Positions 8,386 through 16,787 of a stretch of DNA of 64,000 nt are shown here, one piece after another. The stretch's first letter is position 1. Every line of letters begins with the position of its first letter. Source of the DNA: Streptomyces roseoviridis (GTDB lineage: Bacteria > Actinomycetota > Actinomycetes > Streptomycetales > Streptomycetaceae). Position numbers and translations under genes: made by a program. The notes under the pieces were generated by a model. That model made no database searches and was not told the DNA's origin. It saw only the letters and a program-made list of their open reading frames with translations. The stretch is from assembly GCF_039535235.1 (NCBI RefSeq), contig NZ_BAAAWU010000001.1, positions 6,637,001 through 6,701,000 on the forward strand, read 5' to 3'.

Positions 8386-9261
8386 ATGACGTTCCGGTCC
8401 TGGCAGCCCGAACACCGGCGCCGCCGCGCACGGCTCACCCGGCGCGGCAGGCTCGTCCTCATCCTCGGCGGCGTCCTCGCCCTCGCCGCCGCGATCACCG
8501 TTCCCCTGCTCCTGCTCAGCGGCGGACCCGAGCGCCCCGCACCCGAGAAGCAGCGCACCCTCCTCATCACAGAAGGCCGGCGCGGCGGCGAGGTGTACGC
8601 GGCCGTCGACCGCTCCCTCGGGCTCGCGGCCGGTACGACCCGCAAGGCCGCCGAGGCGCCGGCCACCGCCCTCGCCCTCCCGGCCGCCGCCCGCGGCAAC
8701 CCCGAGGGCTACCTCTTCCCCGCGACCTACCCGGTGAGCAGGGCCACCACCCCCGAGGGCCTGCTGCGCTACATGGTCGACACCGCGAGGAAACGCTTCG
8801 GCACCCCGCGCATCGCGGAGGGCGCGCGACGGCACGGGCTCAGCGTCCACGAGCTGGTCATCGTCGCCAGCATCGTCCAGGCGGAGGCCGACACGGCCGA
8901 CGACATGGGCAAGGTGGCCAGGGTCGTCTACAACCGGCTCGCCCAGGGCATGCCCCTCCAGATGGACTCGACCATCAACTACGCACTCGGGCGCGACACC
9001 GTGGACACCACCCACGAGGACACCCGGATCGACAGCCCCTACAACACCTACGAGCGCCGGGGGCTGCCCCCGTCACCCATCGGCAACCCCGGGGAGCAGG
9101 CCATGAACGCGGCCGTCGACCCGGCGCGGGGGGACTGGCTCTACTTCGTCACCGTCCGGCCCGGCGACACCCGCTTCACCGCAGGCTACGCCGAACACCT
9201 GGACAACGTCGCCGAGTTCAACGAACGGCGACGGGCTGCCGCGAGCTCTGCGGGCTCCTGA
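8386..9261 (+). CDS. mltG: Endolytic murein transglycosylase MltG, short form
   Basis: MltG cleaves nascent peptidoglycan strands inside the glycan, setting strand length at the outer face of the membrane. This 291-residue protein has a basic N-terminus and one membrane segment (about residues 22-43), then a YceG-like domain: GYLFPATYPV, VIVASIVQAEA with the catalytic Glu, VVYNRLAQGMPLQMDST, and SPYNTYERRGLPPSPIGNPG. The C-terminal DWLYFVTV and H-FT-Y elements are also present. It is shorter than the main streptomycete MltG, and the LysM-like region is reduced, so it may be a second paralogue. Its last 44 bases overlap the convergent monooxygenase gene. Confidence 0.88.
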   Translation: MTFRSWQPEHRRRRARLTRRGRLVLILGGVLALAAAITVPLLLLSGGPERPAPEKQRTLLITEGRRGGEVYAAVDRSLGLAAGTTRKAAEAPATALALPAAARGNPEGYLFPATYPVSRATTPEGLLRYMVDTARKRFGTPRIAEGARRHGLSVHELVIVASIVQAEADTADDMGKVARVVYNRLAQGMPLQMDSTINYALGRDTVDTTHEDTRIDSPYNTYERRGLPPSPIGNPGEQAMNAAVDPARGDWLYFVTVRPGDTRFTAGYAEHLDNVAEFNERRRAAASSAGS

Positions 9262-10342
9262 GCAGCTCCCGGATCCCGGCGACCGCCGCACGGCCCGCCC
9301 GGTTGGCACCGATCGTCGACGCCGAGGGGCCGTAGCCGACGAGATGGACGCGGGGGTCCCGTACCGCCCGGGTGCCCTCGACGCGGATGCCGCCACCGGG
9401 CTCGCGCAGCCGCAGCGGAGCGAGATGGTCGATCGCGGGCCGGAAGCCGGTCGCCCACAGGATCACGTCCGCGTCGGCGGTCCGCCCGTCGTCCCAGGCC
9501 ACCCCGGTCGGGGTGATCCGGTCGAACATCGGCCGGCGGTCCAGGACGCCCCGCTCGCGTGCGGCGCGGACGGCGTCGGTCAGCGGCAGACCGGTGACCG
9601 ACACCACGCTCCGCGGCGGCAGCCCCCGCCGCACCCGCTCCTCCACCAGCGCGACGGCGGTCCGGCCCTCGGCCTCCCCGAAGGGGCCCTCGCGCCAGAC
9701 CGGCTCGCGCCGGGTGACCCAGGTGGTCCCGGCGGCGACCTCGGCGATCTCCATCAGGTGCTGCGTCCCGGACGCCCCGCCGCCGACCACGATCACCCGC
9801 AGACCGGCGAAGGACTCGGGGCCCGGGTACTGGGCCGTGTGCAGCTGCCGGCCCCGGAACGTCTCCTGACCCGGGTAGCGCGGCCAGAAGGGACGGTCCC
9901 AGGTGCCGGTCGCGTTGATCAGCGCCCGGGTGGCGTAGTCGCCCTCCGAGGTCTCCACGAGCAGCCGCCCGCCCTCGCCCTCCCGGACGGCGCGCACGTC
10001 GACGGGCCGGTGCACCCGCAGGTCGAAGGTATCCTCGTAGTCGGCGAAGTAGCCGCCGACCACCTCGGACGACGGCCGCCCCGGATCGGCACCGGTCAGC
10101 TCCTTCCCGGGCAGCGCGTGCATGCCGTGCACCTTGCCGTACGTGAGCGAGGGCCACCGGAACTGCCAGGCACCGCCCGGGCGCGGGGCGTGGTCGAGCA
10201 CGACGAAGTCCCGGTCGGGTGCGAAGCCCGTACGCCGCAGGTGGTAGGCGGCGGACAGCCCCGCCTGGCCGGCGCCGACGACCACGACGTCCACCTCGCG
10301 CGCCGGGCGGCCGCCTGCTTCCTCTACCCCGAAATCGTTCAC
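9218..10342 (-). CDS. Flavin-containing monooxygenase-like NAD(P)/FAD oxidoreductase
   Basis: This 374-residue protein has an FAD Rossmann motif near the N-terminus (VVVVGAGQAGLSAAYHL), a second dinucleotide site in the middle (VIVVGGGASGTQHLMEIA) and the late ATGFRPAIDHL motif. That layout is typical of CzcO-like and group B flavin monooxygenases, which use NADPH and oxygen to oxidise amines, sulfides or ketones. The substrate is unknown. It is transcribed away from the YjbQ gene and its 3' end overlaps mltG by 44 bases. Confidence 0.85.
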   Translation of the reverse strand: MNDFGVEEAGGRPAREVDVVVVGAGQAGLSAAYHLRRTGFAPDRDFVVLDHAPRPGGAWQFRWPSLTYGKVHGMHALPGKELTGADPGRPSSEVVGGYFADYEDTFDLRVHRPVDVRAVREGEGGRLLVETSEGDYATRALINATGTWDRPFWPRYPGQETFRGRQLHTAQYPGPESFAGLRVIVVGGGASGTQHLMEIAEVAAGTTWVTRREPVWREGPFGEAEGRTAVALVEERVRRGLPPRSVVSVTGLPLTDAVRAARERGVLDRRPMFDRITPTGVAWDDGRTADADVILWATGFRPAIDHLAPLRLREPGGGIRVEGTRAVRDPRVHLVGYGPSASTIGANRAGRAAVAGIRELLRSPQSSRQPVAVR

Positions 10343-10416
10343 GATTCCACCAACGGTGGGCGGGGCGGGGTTCTTCCCGGCTGCGCCGGGCGGCCAGGTC
10401 GCGGCAGGATAGGCCC

Positions 10417-10833
10417 ATGCCGTTCAGCACGACGATCCTCCGCCTGACCACGGGGTCCACCGAGACCGTCACGGACCTCACCCGCCACTGCGAGGACTTC
10501 CTCGCCGAAAGTGCCCAGGGCCGCGACGGCCTCCTCAACCTCTTCGTCCCGCACGCCACCGCCGGCCTCGCCGTCCTGGAGACGGGCTCCGGCAGCGACG
10601 ACGACCTCCTCACCGCCCTCCACCGCCTGCTCCCCGCCGACGACCGCTGGCAGCACCGCCACGGCTCCCCGGGCCACGGCCGCGACCACGTCCTGCCGGC
10701 CCTGGTCCCCCCGCACGCCACTCTCCCGGTCGTCGCCGGCCACCTGGTCCTCGGCACCTGGCAGTCGGTGTGCCTGGTGGACACGAACAAGGACAACCCG
10801 GAGCGGCAGGTGCGGCTGAGCTTCCTGGGGTGA
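10417..10833 (+). CDS. YjbQ/UPF0047 family protein
   Basis: This 138-residue protein matches the YjbQ family through FVPHATAGLAVLETG, the acidic DDDLL, the histidine-rich HRHGSPGHGRDHVLPAL and the end LGTWQSVCLVDTNKDNPERQV. Members are compact metal-binding homotrimers. A weak thiamine-phosphate synthase activity has been described for E. coli YjbQ, but the physiological role is unclear. The ATG at 10417 opens on MPFSTTILRL and gives the normal family length; the longer in-frame extension overlaps the divergent gene and is GC-rich junk. Confidence 0.85.
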   Translation: MPFSTTILRLTTGSTETVTDLTRHCEDFLAESAQGRDGLLNLFVPHATAGLAVLETGSGSDDDLLTALHRLLPADDRWQHRHGSPGHGRDHVLPALVPPHATLPVVAGHLVLGTWQSVCLVDTNKDNPERQVRLSFLG

Positions 10834-11049
10834 CCGAGAGGGCCCGGGATCGTGGACGGCGGCGCATCTCGGCGGGCCACGGCGGGCACCGCCGGCCCGA
10901 GGGCCGCCCTCGGCGAGGTCGGGCGGAAAACACCGGGAAAAATCCCGTCGGCCCCATCCGAACGGCCGTTGCCGAGCGAAGAAAGGGTGAGAGCACAACC
11001 GATCCACGGCCGTGACCCCTCGGTGTCCGGCCGGTGGGAGGAGCACCTC

Positions 11050-11628
11050 ATGAACCGCACGCTCACCCGACGCCGTGTCCCGGCGGCGCTGGCCGCCGCG
11101 GCCCTCGCGGTCTCGCTCGGAGCCCTCGCCCCCCAGGCGTCCGCCGAGGACGGCGGCGCCCCGTTCGGCCCGGGGTGCGCCTCGGTGCCGAAGCAGGGGA
11201 CCGGCTCGCTCGCCGACCTCGCCGACGACCCGGTGGCGACCGCCGCGGCGAAGAACCCGGACCTGTCGACCCTGGTCACCGCCGTGCAGAAGGCGGGACT
11301 GGTCGACACCCTGAACAAGGCGAAGGACATCACGGTGTTCGCCCCGACGAACGAGGCCTTCGCCAAGATCCCGAAGGCGGACCTGGACAAGGTCCTCGCC
11401 GACAAGGCCACGCTCACCAAGATCCTGACCTATCACGTGGCCGACGAGCCCGTGAAGAAGGGAGACCTCGCCGACGGTTCCTTCAAGACCCTGCAGGGCG
11501 GCACGCTCACCACCGCCGGGTCGGGGGACACGTACAAGGTCGACGACAGCGCCACCATCCTCTGCGGCGACGTGCGCACGTCCAACGCCACCGTGCACGT
11601 CATCGACACCGTGCTGATGCCGAAGTGA
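11050..11628 (+). CDS. Secreted fasciclin (FAS1) domain protein
   Basis: A Sec signal peptide (RRRVPAALAAAALAVSLGALAPQASA) is followed by one FAS1 domain at about residues 55-190. The domain shows ITVFAPTNEAFAKIP, LTKILTYHVADEPVK, LQGGTLTT and the C-terminal NATVHVIDTVLMPK. FAS1 proteins mediate adhesion at the cell surface; in actinomycetes they are often controlled by an ECF sigma factor of the SigK type. A SigK-like sigma gene lies 2.8 kb downstream, but I could not identify its promoter here. The GGAGGAG site directly upstream fixes the ATG. Mature length is about 160 residues. Confidence 0.88.
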   Translation: MNRTLTRRRVPAALAAAALAVSLGALAPQASAEDGGAPFGPGCASVPKQGTGSLADLADDPVATAAAKNPDLSTLVTAVQKAGLVDTLNKAKDITVFAPTNEAFAKIPKADLDKVLADKATLTKILTYHVADEPVKKGDLADGSFKTLQGGTLTTAGSGDTYKVDDSATILCGDVRTSNATVHVIDTVLMPK

Positions 11629-11718
11629 GAGCGGGCGGGCCCGCTGCCGGCCCGGCCGGACGCCGGGCCCGCCCCCCGTCGACGCACCCGCCGCCCCCCC
11701 ACCCTCACGGAGGCCGAT

Positions 11719-12633
11719 GTGACCCGCTCCTGGGACCTGAACGGAAGAACCGCCGTCGTCACGGGGGCCGCGCGCGGCCTCGGGGCGGGCCTGGCCCACC
11801 GCCTCGCGGACCGGGGGATGACGGTGGCCCTGCTGGGCAGGGAGGCCGCCACCCTGGAAGCGGTCGCCAGGACCCTTCCCACGCGCAGCCATGTCGTCGA
11901 GGTCGACGTCACCGACGACGACGCCATGCGCCGGGCGTCGGACGACGTGACCCGGCATCTGGGCCACCCCTCGGTCGTGGTCGCGAACGCCGGCGTGGCC
12001 GAGGGCGGTCCCTTCGAGACGTCCGACCCGGCGACCTGGCGCCGGGTCGTCGAGGTCAACCTCGTCGGAAGCGCCGCCACCGCGCGTTCCTTCCTCCCCG
12101 GACTGCGGGCCACCCGCGGATACTTCCTACAGATCGCCTCGACCGCGGCCTTCGGCGCGGCACCGATGATGAGCGCCTACTGCGCCTCCAAGGCCGGAGC
12201 CGAAGCCTTCGCCCGGTCCCTGCGCGCGGAAACGGCCCACCTCGGCGTCGCCGTCGGCGTGGCCTACCTGCACTGGACGGACACCGACATGGTCCGCGAC
12301 GTCGACCGTCACGCCGTCCTGCGGGAACTGCGCGGCCACATGCCCGCACCGGCCCGCCGGGTGTACCCCGTCGACCGTGTCGCGGGGTGGATCGCCCGCG
12401 GTGCGGAGCGCCGCTCGTCCTCCGTCTACGCCCCGCCGTGGCTCAGGATCGCCCAGGCCGGCCGTCCGTTCTACCCCTATGCCGTGGATCTCCTGTCGCG
12501 GCGCGAGCTGCCACGCCTCATGCGGGAGCACGCGTTCGACCAGACCGGACTGCTCGGTCACGGCGGCCGCATGGAAGAGGCGGCACTCGGCCGGTCCGCC
12601 ACCGGGACGCGGGGAGAGGAGAGCGACCGGTGA
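11719..12633 (+). CDS. Short-chain dehydrogenase/reductase
   Basis: This 304-residue SDR has the NAD(P) motif TGAARGLGAG, the NAGV motif, a catalytic-Ser region (QIASTAAFG) and the YCASKAG active site. The C-terminal extension of about 60 residues is longer than in classical SDRs. A GGAGG site precedes the GTG start. It stands immediately before photolyase and the LitS-like sigma gene, and SDRs of this kind are common members of LitR/LitS-controlled light-response clusters. The substrate is unknown. Confidence 0.85.
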   Translation: MTRSWDLNGRTAVVTGAARGLGAGLAHRLADRGMTVALLGREAATLEAVARTLPTRSHVVEVDVTDDDAMRRASDDVTRHLGHPSVVVANAGVAEGGPFETSDPATWRRVVEVNLVGSAATARSFLPGLRATRGYFLQIASTAAFGAAPMMSAYCASKAGAEAFARSLRAETAHLGVAVGVAYLHWTDTDMVRDVDRHAVLRELRGHMPAPARRVYPVDRVAGWIARGAERRSSSVYAPPWLRIAQAGRPFYPYAVDLLSRRELPRLMREHAFDQTGLLGHGGRMEEAALGRSATGTRGEESDR

Positions 12634-12671
12634 GGACCCGCCACCTCTCCTCTCCGGACGCGTGCGAGCTG

Positions 12672-12716
12672 TCCGGCGCGTCCGGCGCGTCCGGCGCGTC
12701 CGGCGCGACCGGCGCG
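12672..12716 (+). repeat. Five tandem 9-base units between SDR and photolyase
   Basis: Four copies of TCCGGCGCG and one of ACCGGCGCG run head to tail. They fall in a short frame (12630-12770) that overlaps the SDR stop by four bases and would read as SGA repeats. There is no good support that this frame is translated, so I list it as a repeat. Confidence 0.7.
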
Positions 12717-12831
12717 ACCGGCTCCTCGGGCGCATCCGACATCCGTGGCACCGGGGAACCGCGGACGTAGGAGTGCGTGCGAGACCAGTTCGCCGGCGGG
12801 TGAGCGCCGGCGGCCGAGCAGGGAGAGCCCG

Positions 12832-14205
12832 ATGACCGTCTCCGTCGTCCTGTACACCGCCGACCTGCGGGTGCACGACCATCCGCCGCTGCGGGCCGCG
12901 CTGGAAGGGGCACACGAGGTGCTGCCGGTGTTCGTCCGCGATCCGGCCGTGGACCGGGCCGGCTTCGCGGCGCCCAACCGGCTCGCCTTCCTCGCGGACT
13001 GTCTGGTGGACCTCGACCGGGCGCTTCGGGAACGGGGCGGCCGCCTCGTGCTGCGGCAGGGCGACACGGTGGCCGAGGTGCGGGCGCTGGTGCGACAGGC
13101 CGAGGCCGACGAGGTGCACATGGCGGGAGGCGCGACGGCCTTCGCCCGCGCGAGGCAGGAGCGGCTGCGCCGCGCGCTGGAGGAGGACGGCCGCCGGCTG
13201 TACGTGCACGACGGGGTGGTGGACGTGGTGGCCCCCGGGGACGTCACCCCGCAGGGCTCGGACCACTTCGCGGTCTTCACGCCCTACCACCGGCGCTGGT
13301 CCGGCGAGCCCGTGCGGACTCCGCTGCGTGCTCCCGGGGCGGTCCGCGTGCCGGCGGACGTCCGGTCGGAGCCGATGCCCCGGCGCTCCTCCGTCGCGGA
13401 CGTGTCGCCGGGCCTCGCCCGGGGCGGCGAGAGCGAGGGCCGCCGACGGCTCGCTTCCTGGCTGGCGGGGGAGGGCGACTCCTACGAGCAGGGGCAGGAC
13501 GACCTCGCGGGCGACGCCACCTCGCGGCTCTCGCCCCATCTGCACTTCGGCACCGTCTCGGCCGTCGAGGCGGTGCACCGGGCGCGGCGGCGGGGCGGGG
13601 CCGGTGCGGAGGCGTTCGTACGGCAGCTGTGCTGGCGGGACTTCCACCGCCAGGTGCTGGCCGCCCGCCCGGCCGCGGCGACCGAGGACTACCGTCCCCG
13701 GCACGACCGGTGGCGGCGGGGGCCGGAGGCCGAGGCGGACCTGGCGGCCTGGCGCGAGGGCCGGACCGGCTACCCGGTCGTGGACGCGGCGATGCGGCAA
13801 CTCGCCCACGAGGGCTGGATGCACAATCGGGGACGGCTGATCACCGCGTCCTTCCTCGTCAAGACGCTGTACGTGGACTGGCGGGAGGGAGCCCGCCACT
13901 TCCTCGACCTGCTGGTGGACGGCGACGTGGCCAACAACCAGCTCAACTGGCAGTGGGTGGCCGGCACGGGGACGGACACCCGGCCCAACCGGGCGCTCAA
14001 CCCGCTGCTCCAGGGCAAGCGGTACGACCCCGAAGGCGCGTACGTACGGAGGTGGGTCCCGGAGCTCGCCGGGCTCGGGATGCCCGAGCTGCACGAGCCG
14101 TGGCGCGTCACCGGGCCCGGCAGGACGGCTCTGAACTACCCGGAGCCCGTGATCGGCCTCTCCGAAGGGCTGCAGCGCTTCCGTCGCGGCCGGGGGCTCG
14201 TCTGA
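12832..14205 (+). CDS. phr: Deoxyribodipyrimidine photolyase
   Basis: This 457-residue enzyme repairs UV-induced cyclobutane pyrimidine dimers in light, using FAD. The N-terminal alpha/beta antenna domain (VSVVLYTADLRVHDHPPL) occupies about residues 1-130. The FAD-binding C-terminal domain shows TSRLSPHLHFG, RQLCWRDFHRQ, GYPVVDAAMRQLAHEGWMHN and NNQLNWQWVAGTGTD followed by RPNRALNPLLQGKRYDP. These match class I CPD photolyases. The ATG follows GGGAGAGCC. It sits between the SDR and the LitS-like sigma gene, which fits light-induced expression. The upstream 198 bases hold the SGA-type repeat. Confidence 0.93.
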   Translation: MTVSVVLYTADLRVHDHPPLRAALEGAHEVLPVFVRDPAVDRAGFAAPNRLAFLADCLVDLDRALRERGGRLVLRQGDTVAEVRALVRQAEADEVHMAGGATAFARARQERLRRALEEDGRRLYVHDGVVDVVAPGDVTPQGSDHFAVFTPYHRRWSGEPVRTPLRAPGAVRVPADVRSEPMPRRSSVADVSPGLARGGESEGRRRLASWLAGEGDSYEQGQDDLAGDATSRLSPHLHFGTVSAVEAVHRARRRGGAGAEAFVRQLCWRDFHRQVLAARPAAATEDYRPRHDRWRRGPEAEADLAAWREGRTGYPVVDAAMRQLAHEGWMHNRGRLITASFLVKTLYVDWREGARHFLDLLVDGDVANNQLNWQWVAGTGTDTRPNRALNPLLQGKRYDPEGAYVRRWVPELAGLGMPELHEPWRVTGPGRTALNYPEPVIGLSEGLQRFRRGRGLV

Positions 14206-14273
14206 GACGTCCCCCACCGGGTGGACCACTGCGGGGTGGAGGCGCGCGGATCCGGCGGTGACGACGAACGAAC

Positions 14274-14304
14274 CGATGCGGCATTTCGATGCGCAATCGA
14301 TGCG
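14274..14304 (+). promoter_or_regulatory. Triple CGATGCG direct repeat, candidate LitR operator
   Basis: CGATGCG occurs three times in the same orientation at 14274-14280, 14287-14293 and 14298-14304, with start-to-start spacings of 13 and 11 bases. The repeats lie 134 bases before the sigma gene in a locally AT-richer stretch. The same heptamer occurs twice before litR. CarH/LitR proteins bind direct repeats at about one helical turn, so a LitR site is likely but not shown. Confidence 0.6.
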
Positions 14305-14437
14305 TGTTGAGGGGCGGAAGCTCCCCGGCGGAACGTGGGGGCACGGAATCGACGAGGTTCCGCCGCACCGTCGCTCCGGGAACGGCGGTGTCCGATCCGG
14401 TGGCCGCCCGTGCCACCCGCCCGGAGGAGGAACCGTC

Positions 14438-15058
14438 ATGACCGTGCACCGGATGACCGACCACCTCGCCGCCCCCGCGGTGCCGCGCTCGTCCCGCGCG
14501 CCGGGCGACGCCGCCGACGACGACCGGATCGCCAGGGGACTCGTCGCCGGCGACGAGCGCTGCCTGGACGCGGCATATCACCGCTGGGCCCGGCTCGTGC
14601 ACTCCCTCGCGGCCCGGGCCCTGGGCGATCCCCGCGAGGCGGAGGACGTCACCCAGCAGGTGTTCGTCGCCGCCTGGCGGGGCCGGGCCACCTTCCGCCC
14701 GGACCGCGGCACACTGCCGGCGTGGCTCACCGGCATCACCCGCCGGAAGATCGCGGACGCGCTGTCCGCCCGCACCCGGCGCAACGAGCTGACGGCCGCC
14801 CTGGGCGCCACGGTGGGAAGCGGGGAGCGCGCGGAGCAGGAGCCCGAGCGGGTCCTCGACCGGCTCGTCGTCACCGAGGCACTCGCCCGGCTGCCCGTCG
14901 TCCAGCGTGACGTCCTGGAACTCGCGTACTTCGCCGACCTGACCCAGACGCAGATCGCCGACCGCACCGGCATGCCGCTCGGCACGGTCAAGAGCCACGC
15001 CCGCCGGGGCCTCCAGCGCATGCGCCAGAATCTCACCCTCGCCGCGACAGCCGGGTGA
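14438..15058 (+). CDS. litS: ECF sigma factor, LitS/SigK-like
   Basis: This 206-residue sigma factor has region 2 around YHRWARLVHSLAARALGDPREAEDVTQQVFVAAW and region 4 around LPVVQRDVLELAYFADLTQ with GTVKSHARRGLQRMR. A spacer containing an Arg-rich segment joins them. It is preceded by GGAGGAGG and by the triple CGATGCG repeat. In S. coelicolor, LitS directs transcription of light-induced genes and is itself repressed in the dark by LitR. The neighbouring photolyase and LitR-like regulator make the same role likely here. No anti-sigma gene is adjacent. Confidence 0.8.
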   Translation: MTVHRMTDHLAAPAVPRSSRAPGDAADDDRIARGLVAGDERCLDAAYHRWARLVHSLAARALGDPREAEDVTQQVFVAAWRGRATFRPDRGTLPAWLTGITRRKIADALSARTRRNELTAALGATVGSGERAEQEPERVLDRLVVTEALARLPVVQRDVLELAYFADLTQTQIADRTGMPLGTVKSHARRGLQRMRQNLTLAATAG

Positions 15059-15144
15059 GCCGATCCCGCTCCGCGCCGGGGCGACCCCCTCCGCCCGGGG
15101 CGCGGCAGCCGGGCAGGCGGAACCGTACAGCCGGCACTCGTCCC

Positions 15145-15207
15145 GGCTCCGACCGCTCACGCGCCCGCAGCCGCCATTCGCCCGGGCTCCGACCGCTCAC
15201 GCGCCCG
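15145..15207. repeat. Pair of 23-base direct repeats
   Basis: Two identical 23-base copies, each containing CTCCGACCGCTCACGCGC, lie at 15145-15167 and 15185-15207, 40 bases apart. They sit downstream of both convergent genes litS and litR. Confidence 0.75.
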
Positions 15208-15300
15208 GCTCCCAGGTCGAGCATCCACATCGGCACGGCTCGGGGGCCGGACGCGGGGCAGTGCCGGCCGTGCTTCCAGGCGGCGGCGCGGGGTCGAGCA

Positions 15301-15430
15301 CTCCCGGCCGTCTCGCCGGCTTGCGGCCGTCTCTTCCGTTCTCCGGCCGTCTCGCCGTCCTCCGGCCGTCTCCTCCGTCCTCCGGCCGTCTCTTCCGTTC
15401 TCCGACCGTCTCTCCGTCCTCCCGCCGTGC
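15301..15430. repeat. Degenerate tandem array, about 19-base period
   Basis: About seven imperfect units built on CTCCGGCCGTCTCTTCCGTT run through the gap between convergent litS and litR. Most units keep the core GGCCGTCTC. The whole 15059-15473 gap holds only these repeats; I see no gene in it. Confidence 0.75.
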
Positions 15431-15473
15431 GTCCCCGCCCGCGTACCGCCTGCCCCGGCGTCAGCGCCCGGCG

Positions 15474-16715
15474 TCAGCGTCCGGAGCCGTCGGCCGCCGG
15501 CCCGTACAGGCGGGCGATGGCCGCGACGGCCTCCCGCAGTCCGGCGGGGCGCACCATGCCGGGACCGGCCGCCCGGCCGAGCCATCCAGGACCGGCGAGG
15601 AGCACCAGGGGGGTCGTGCGTGCGCCCCGCACCCCGAACGCCGTACCCGCCACGTGCCGGGCCAGGGAGTGGTTCGCGGTGGAGCGCGCCTGGGACCACA
15701 GGGCGACGGCGGCGGGCCCCGACCGCCGCACCGCCGCGTCGAGGGCCTCCGCGGGGACGGCCGCCCCGTACATCCGGATCGGCACTCCCCGTTCGCTCAG
15801 CCCCGCCGCGAGCGCCTCCAGGGGAAGCGTGTGCTGCTCGCCCGGGACGCAGGCCAGGACGACCGGAGCGCCGGGGGCCACCGCCGCCCGACCGGTGACG
15901 GCGGCCCGCCGCAGCGCCGTGGAAACGTGCCACGACAGCAGGTGCTCCACCTCCACGTACCGGTCACCGGACGACTCCCACTTCCGGCCCACCGCGTGCA
16001 GCGTCGGCACCATGATCTCTTCCCAGGCGGTGAGCAGCCCGTAGGTGGCCAGCACTTCCTGGAGCAGCCCCTCCATGGCAGGACCGTCGAGGCGTACGGC
16101 GGCCCGGGCGAGGCCCCGGCATTCCGGTCGCACATCGCCCAGCGGCAGCCCGCTGCCGGGGCCCTGGCGTCCGGCCCCGGCGCGGGCGTCCTGCGAGGAC
16201 TGGCCCCGGCCCGGGACGGGACGCTCCGTGAGCGGTGCGGGGGAGGCCGTGACGGGATCGCCGACGCCCGTGCCCGACTCCGCACCCGTGCCCGCCTCCG
16301 CCCCCGCGCGCGACCCCGCTTTCGTGCCGGACTCCGCCCCTGCACGCGACTCCGCCCTCGCACCGGTCTCCGCCTCTGCGCCCGACTCCGCATCCGTCCC
16401 CGCCTCCGCCCCGGTGGCGGCCTCCCGTCCGGTCGGCGCCGGGGCCCCGGCCGGGGGGTGCTCGCCGGGGTCCGCGTCAGGCCGTGCCTGCCGGGCCGCC
16501 CGCGCCGCTTCGGCGGGTGGGACGCCCGACGCCGTGAGCCGGCACATCTCCTCCAGCATCGCGATGTCCGCAGGGCTCCAGCGCCGGTGCCGCCCGTCCG
16601 CCCGCACGGCCGGACCGATGCCGTACCGCTGGTCCCACGAGCGCACCGTCGTGGGTGACACTCCGAGCCGCCGGGCGACCGCGCCCGTCGTGATGCCGTG
16701 AGCCGTGTCGGACAT
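15474..16715 (-). CDS. litR: LitR/CarH-like MerR-family B12-dependent photoreceptor repressor
   Basis: This 413-residue protein combines a MerR DNA-binding head (TTGAVARRLGVSPTTVRSWDQRYGIG, then GRHRRWSPADIAML) with a C-terminal cobalamin-binding half. The helical cap carries W near 246 followed by EVEHLLS. The Rossmann part has GEQHTLPLEAL, whose His should be the lower axial ligand of adenosylcobalamin. LitR/CarH proteins repress in the dark and release DNA when light breaks the Co-C bond. Compared with typical CarH, the linker (about residues 85-170) is long and made of AES/AGT-type low-complexity repeats, and the W-to-EH distance looks one residue longer. Two CGATGCG repeats lie just before its start, which suggests autoregulation. 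Confidence 0.85.
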   Translation of the reverse strand: MSDTAHGITTGAVARRLGVSPTTVRSWDQRYGIGPAVRADGRHRRWSPADIAMLEEMCRLTASGVPPAEAARAARQARPDADPGEHPPAGAPAPTGREAATGAEAGTDAESGAEAETGARAESRAGAESGTKAGSRAGAEAGTGAESGTGVGDPVTASPAPLTERPVPGRGQSSQDARAGAGRQGPGSGLPLGDVRPECRGLARAAVRLDGPAMEGLLQEVLATYGLLTAWEEIMVPTLHAVGRKWESSGDRYVEVEHLLSWHVSTALRRAAVTGRAAVAPGAPVVLACVPGEQHTLPLEALAAGLSERGVPIRMYGAAVPAEALDAAVRRSGPAAVALWSQARSTANHSLARHVAGTAFGVRGARTTPLVLLAGPGWLGRAAGPGMVRPAGLREAVAAIARLYGPAADGSGR

Positions 16716-16727
16716 GCGTCCACCTTA

Positions 16728-16745
16728 CGATGCGGAAACGATGCG
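16728..16745. promoter_or_regulatory. Double CGATGCG repeat before litR, candidate LitR operator
   Basis: CGATGCG lies at 16728-16734 and 16739-16745, an 11-base repeat distance, beginning 13 bases upstream of the litR start codon (16715, minus strand). The heptamer is the one found three times before litS. This position would block litR transcription or early translation, as expected of an autorepressor. Confidence 0.6.
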
Positions 16746-16787
16746 ACCTCGCGCGCGCTGGCTGAACGGCGGCGCGGTGGCCGGCTC

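Noticed and set aside
10954..10977. SigK-type promoter before the fasciclin gene (CCATCC ... CCGAGC)
   Set aside because: The spacing is only 12 bases against about 17 expected, so the match is not convincing.
12630..12770. Short SGA-repeat frame overlapping the SDR stop
   Set aside because: Apart from the start/stop overlap there is no homology or ribosome binding site; listed as a DNA repeat.
15301..15430. Possible CRISPR array
   Set aside because: Units are short, degenerate and head to tail, with no unique spacers and no cas genes.
16716..16787. Cobalamin riboswitch before litR
   Set aside because: The leader is far too short and lacks a B12-box; B12 sensing is by the protein.
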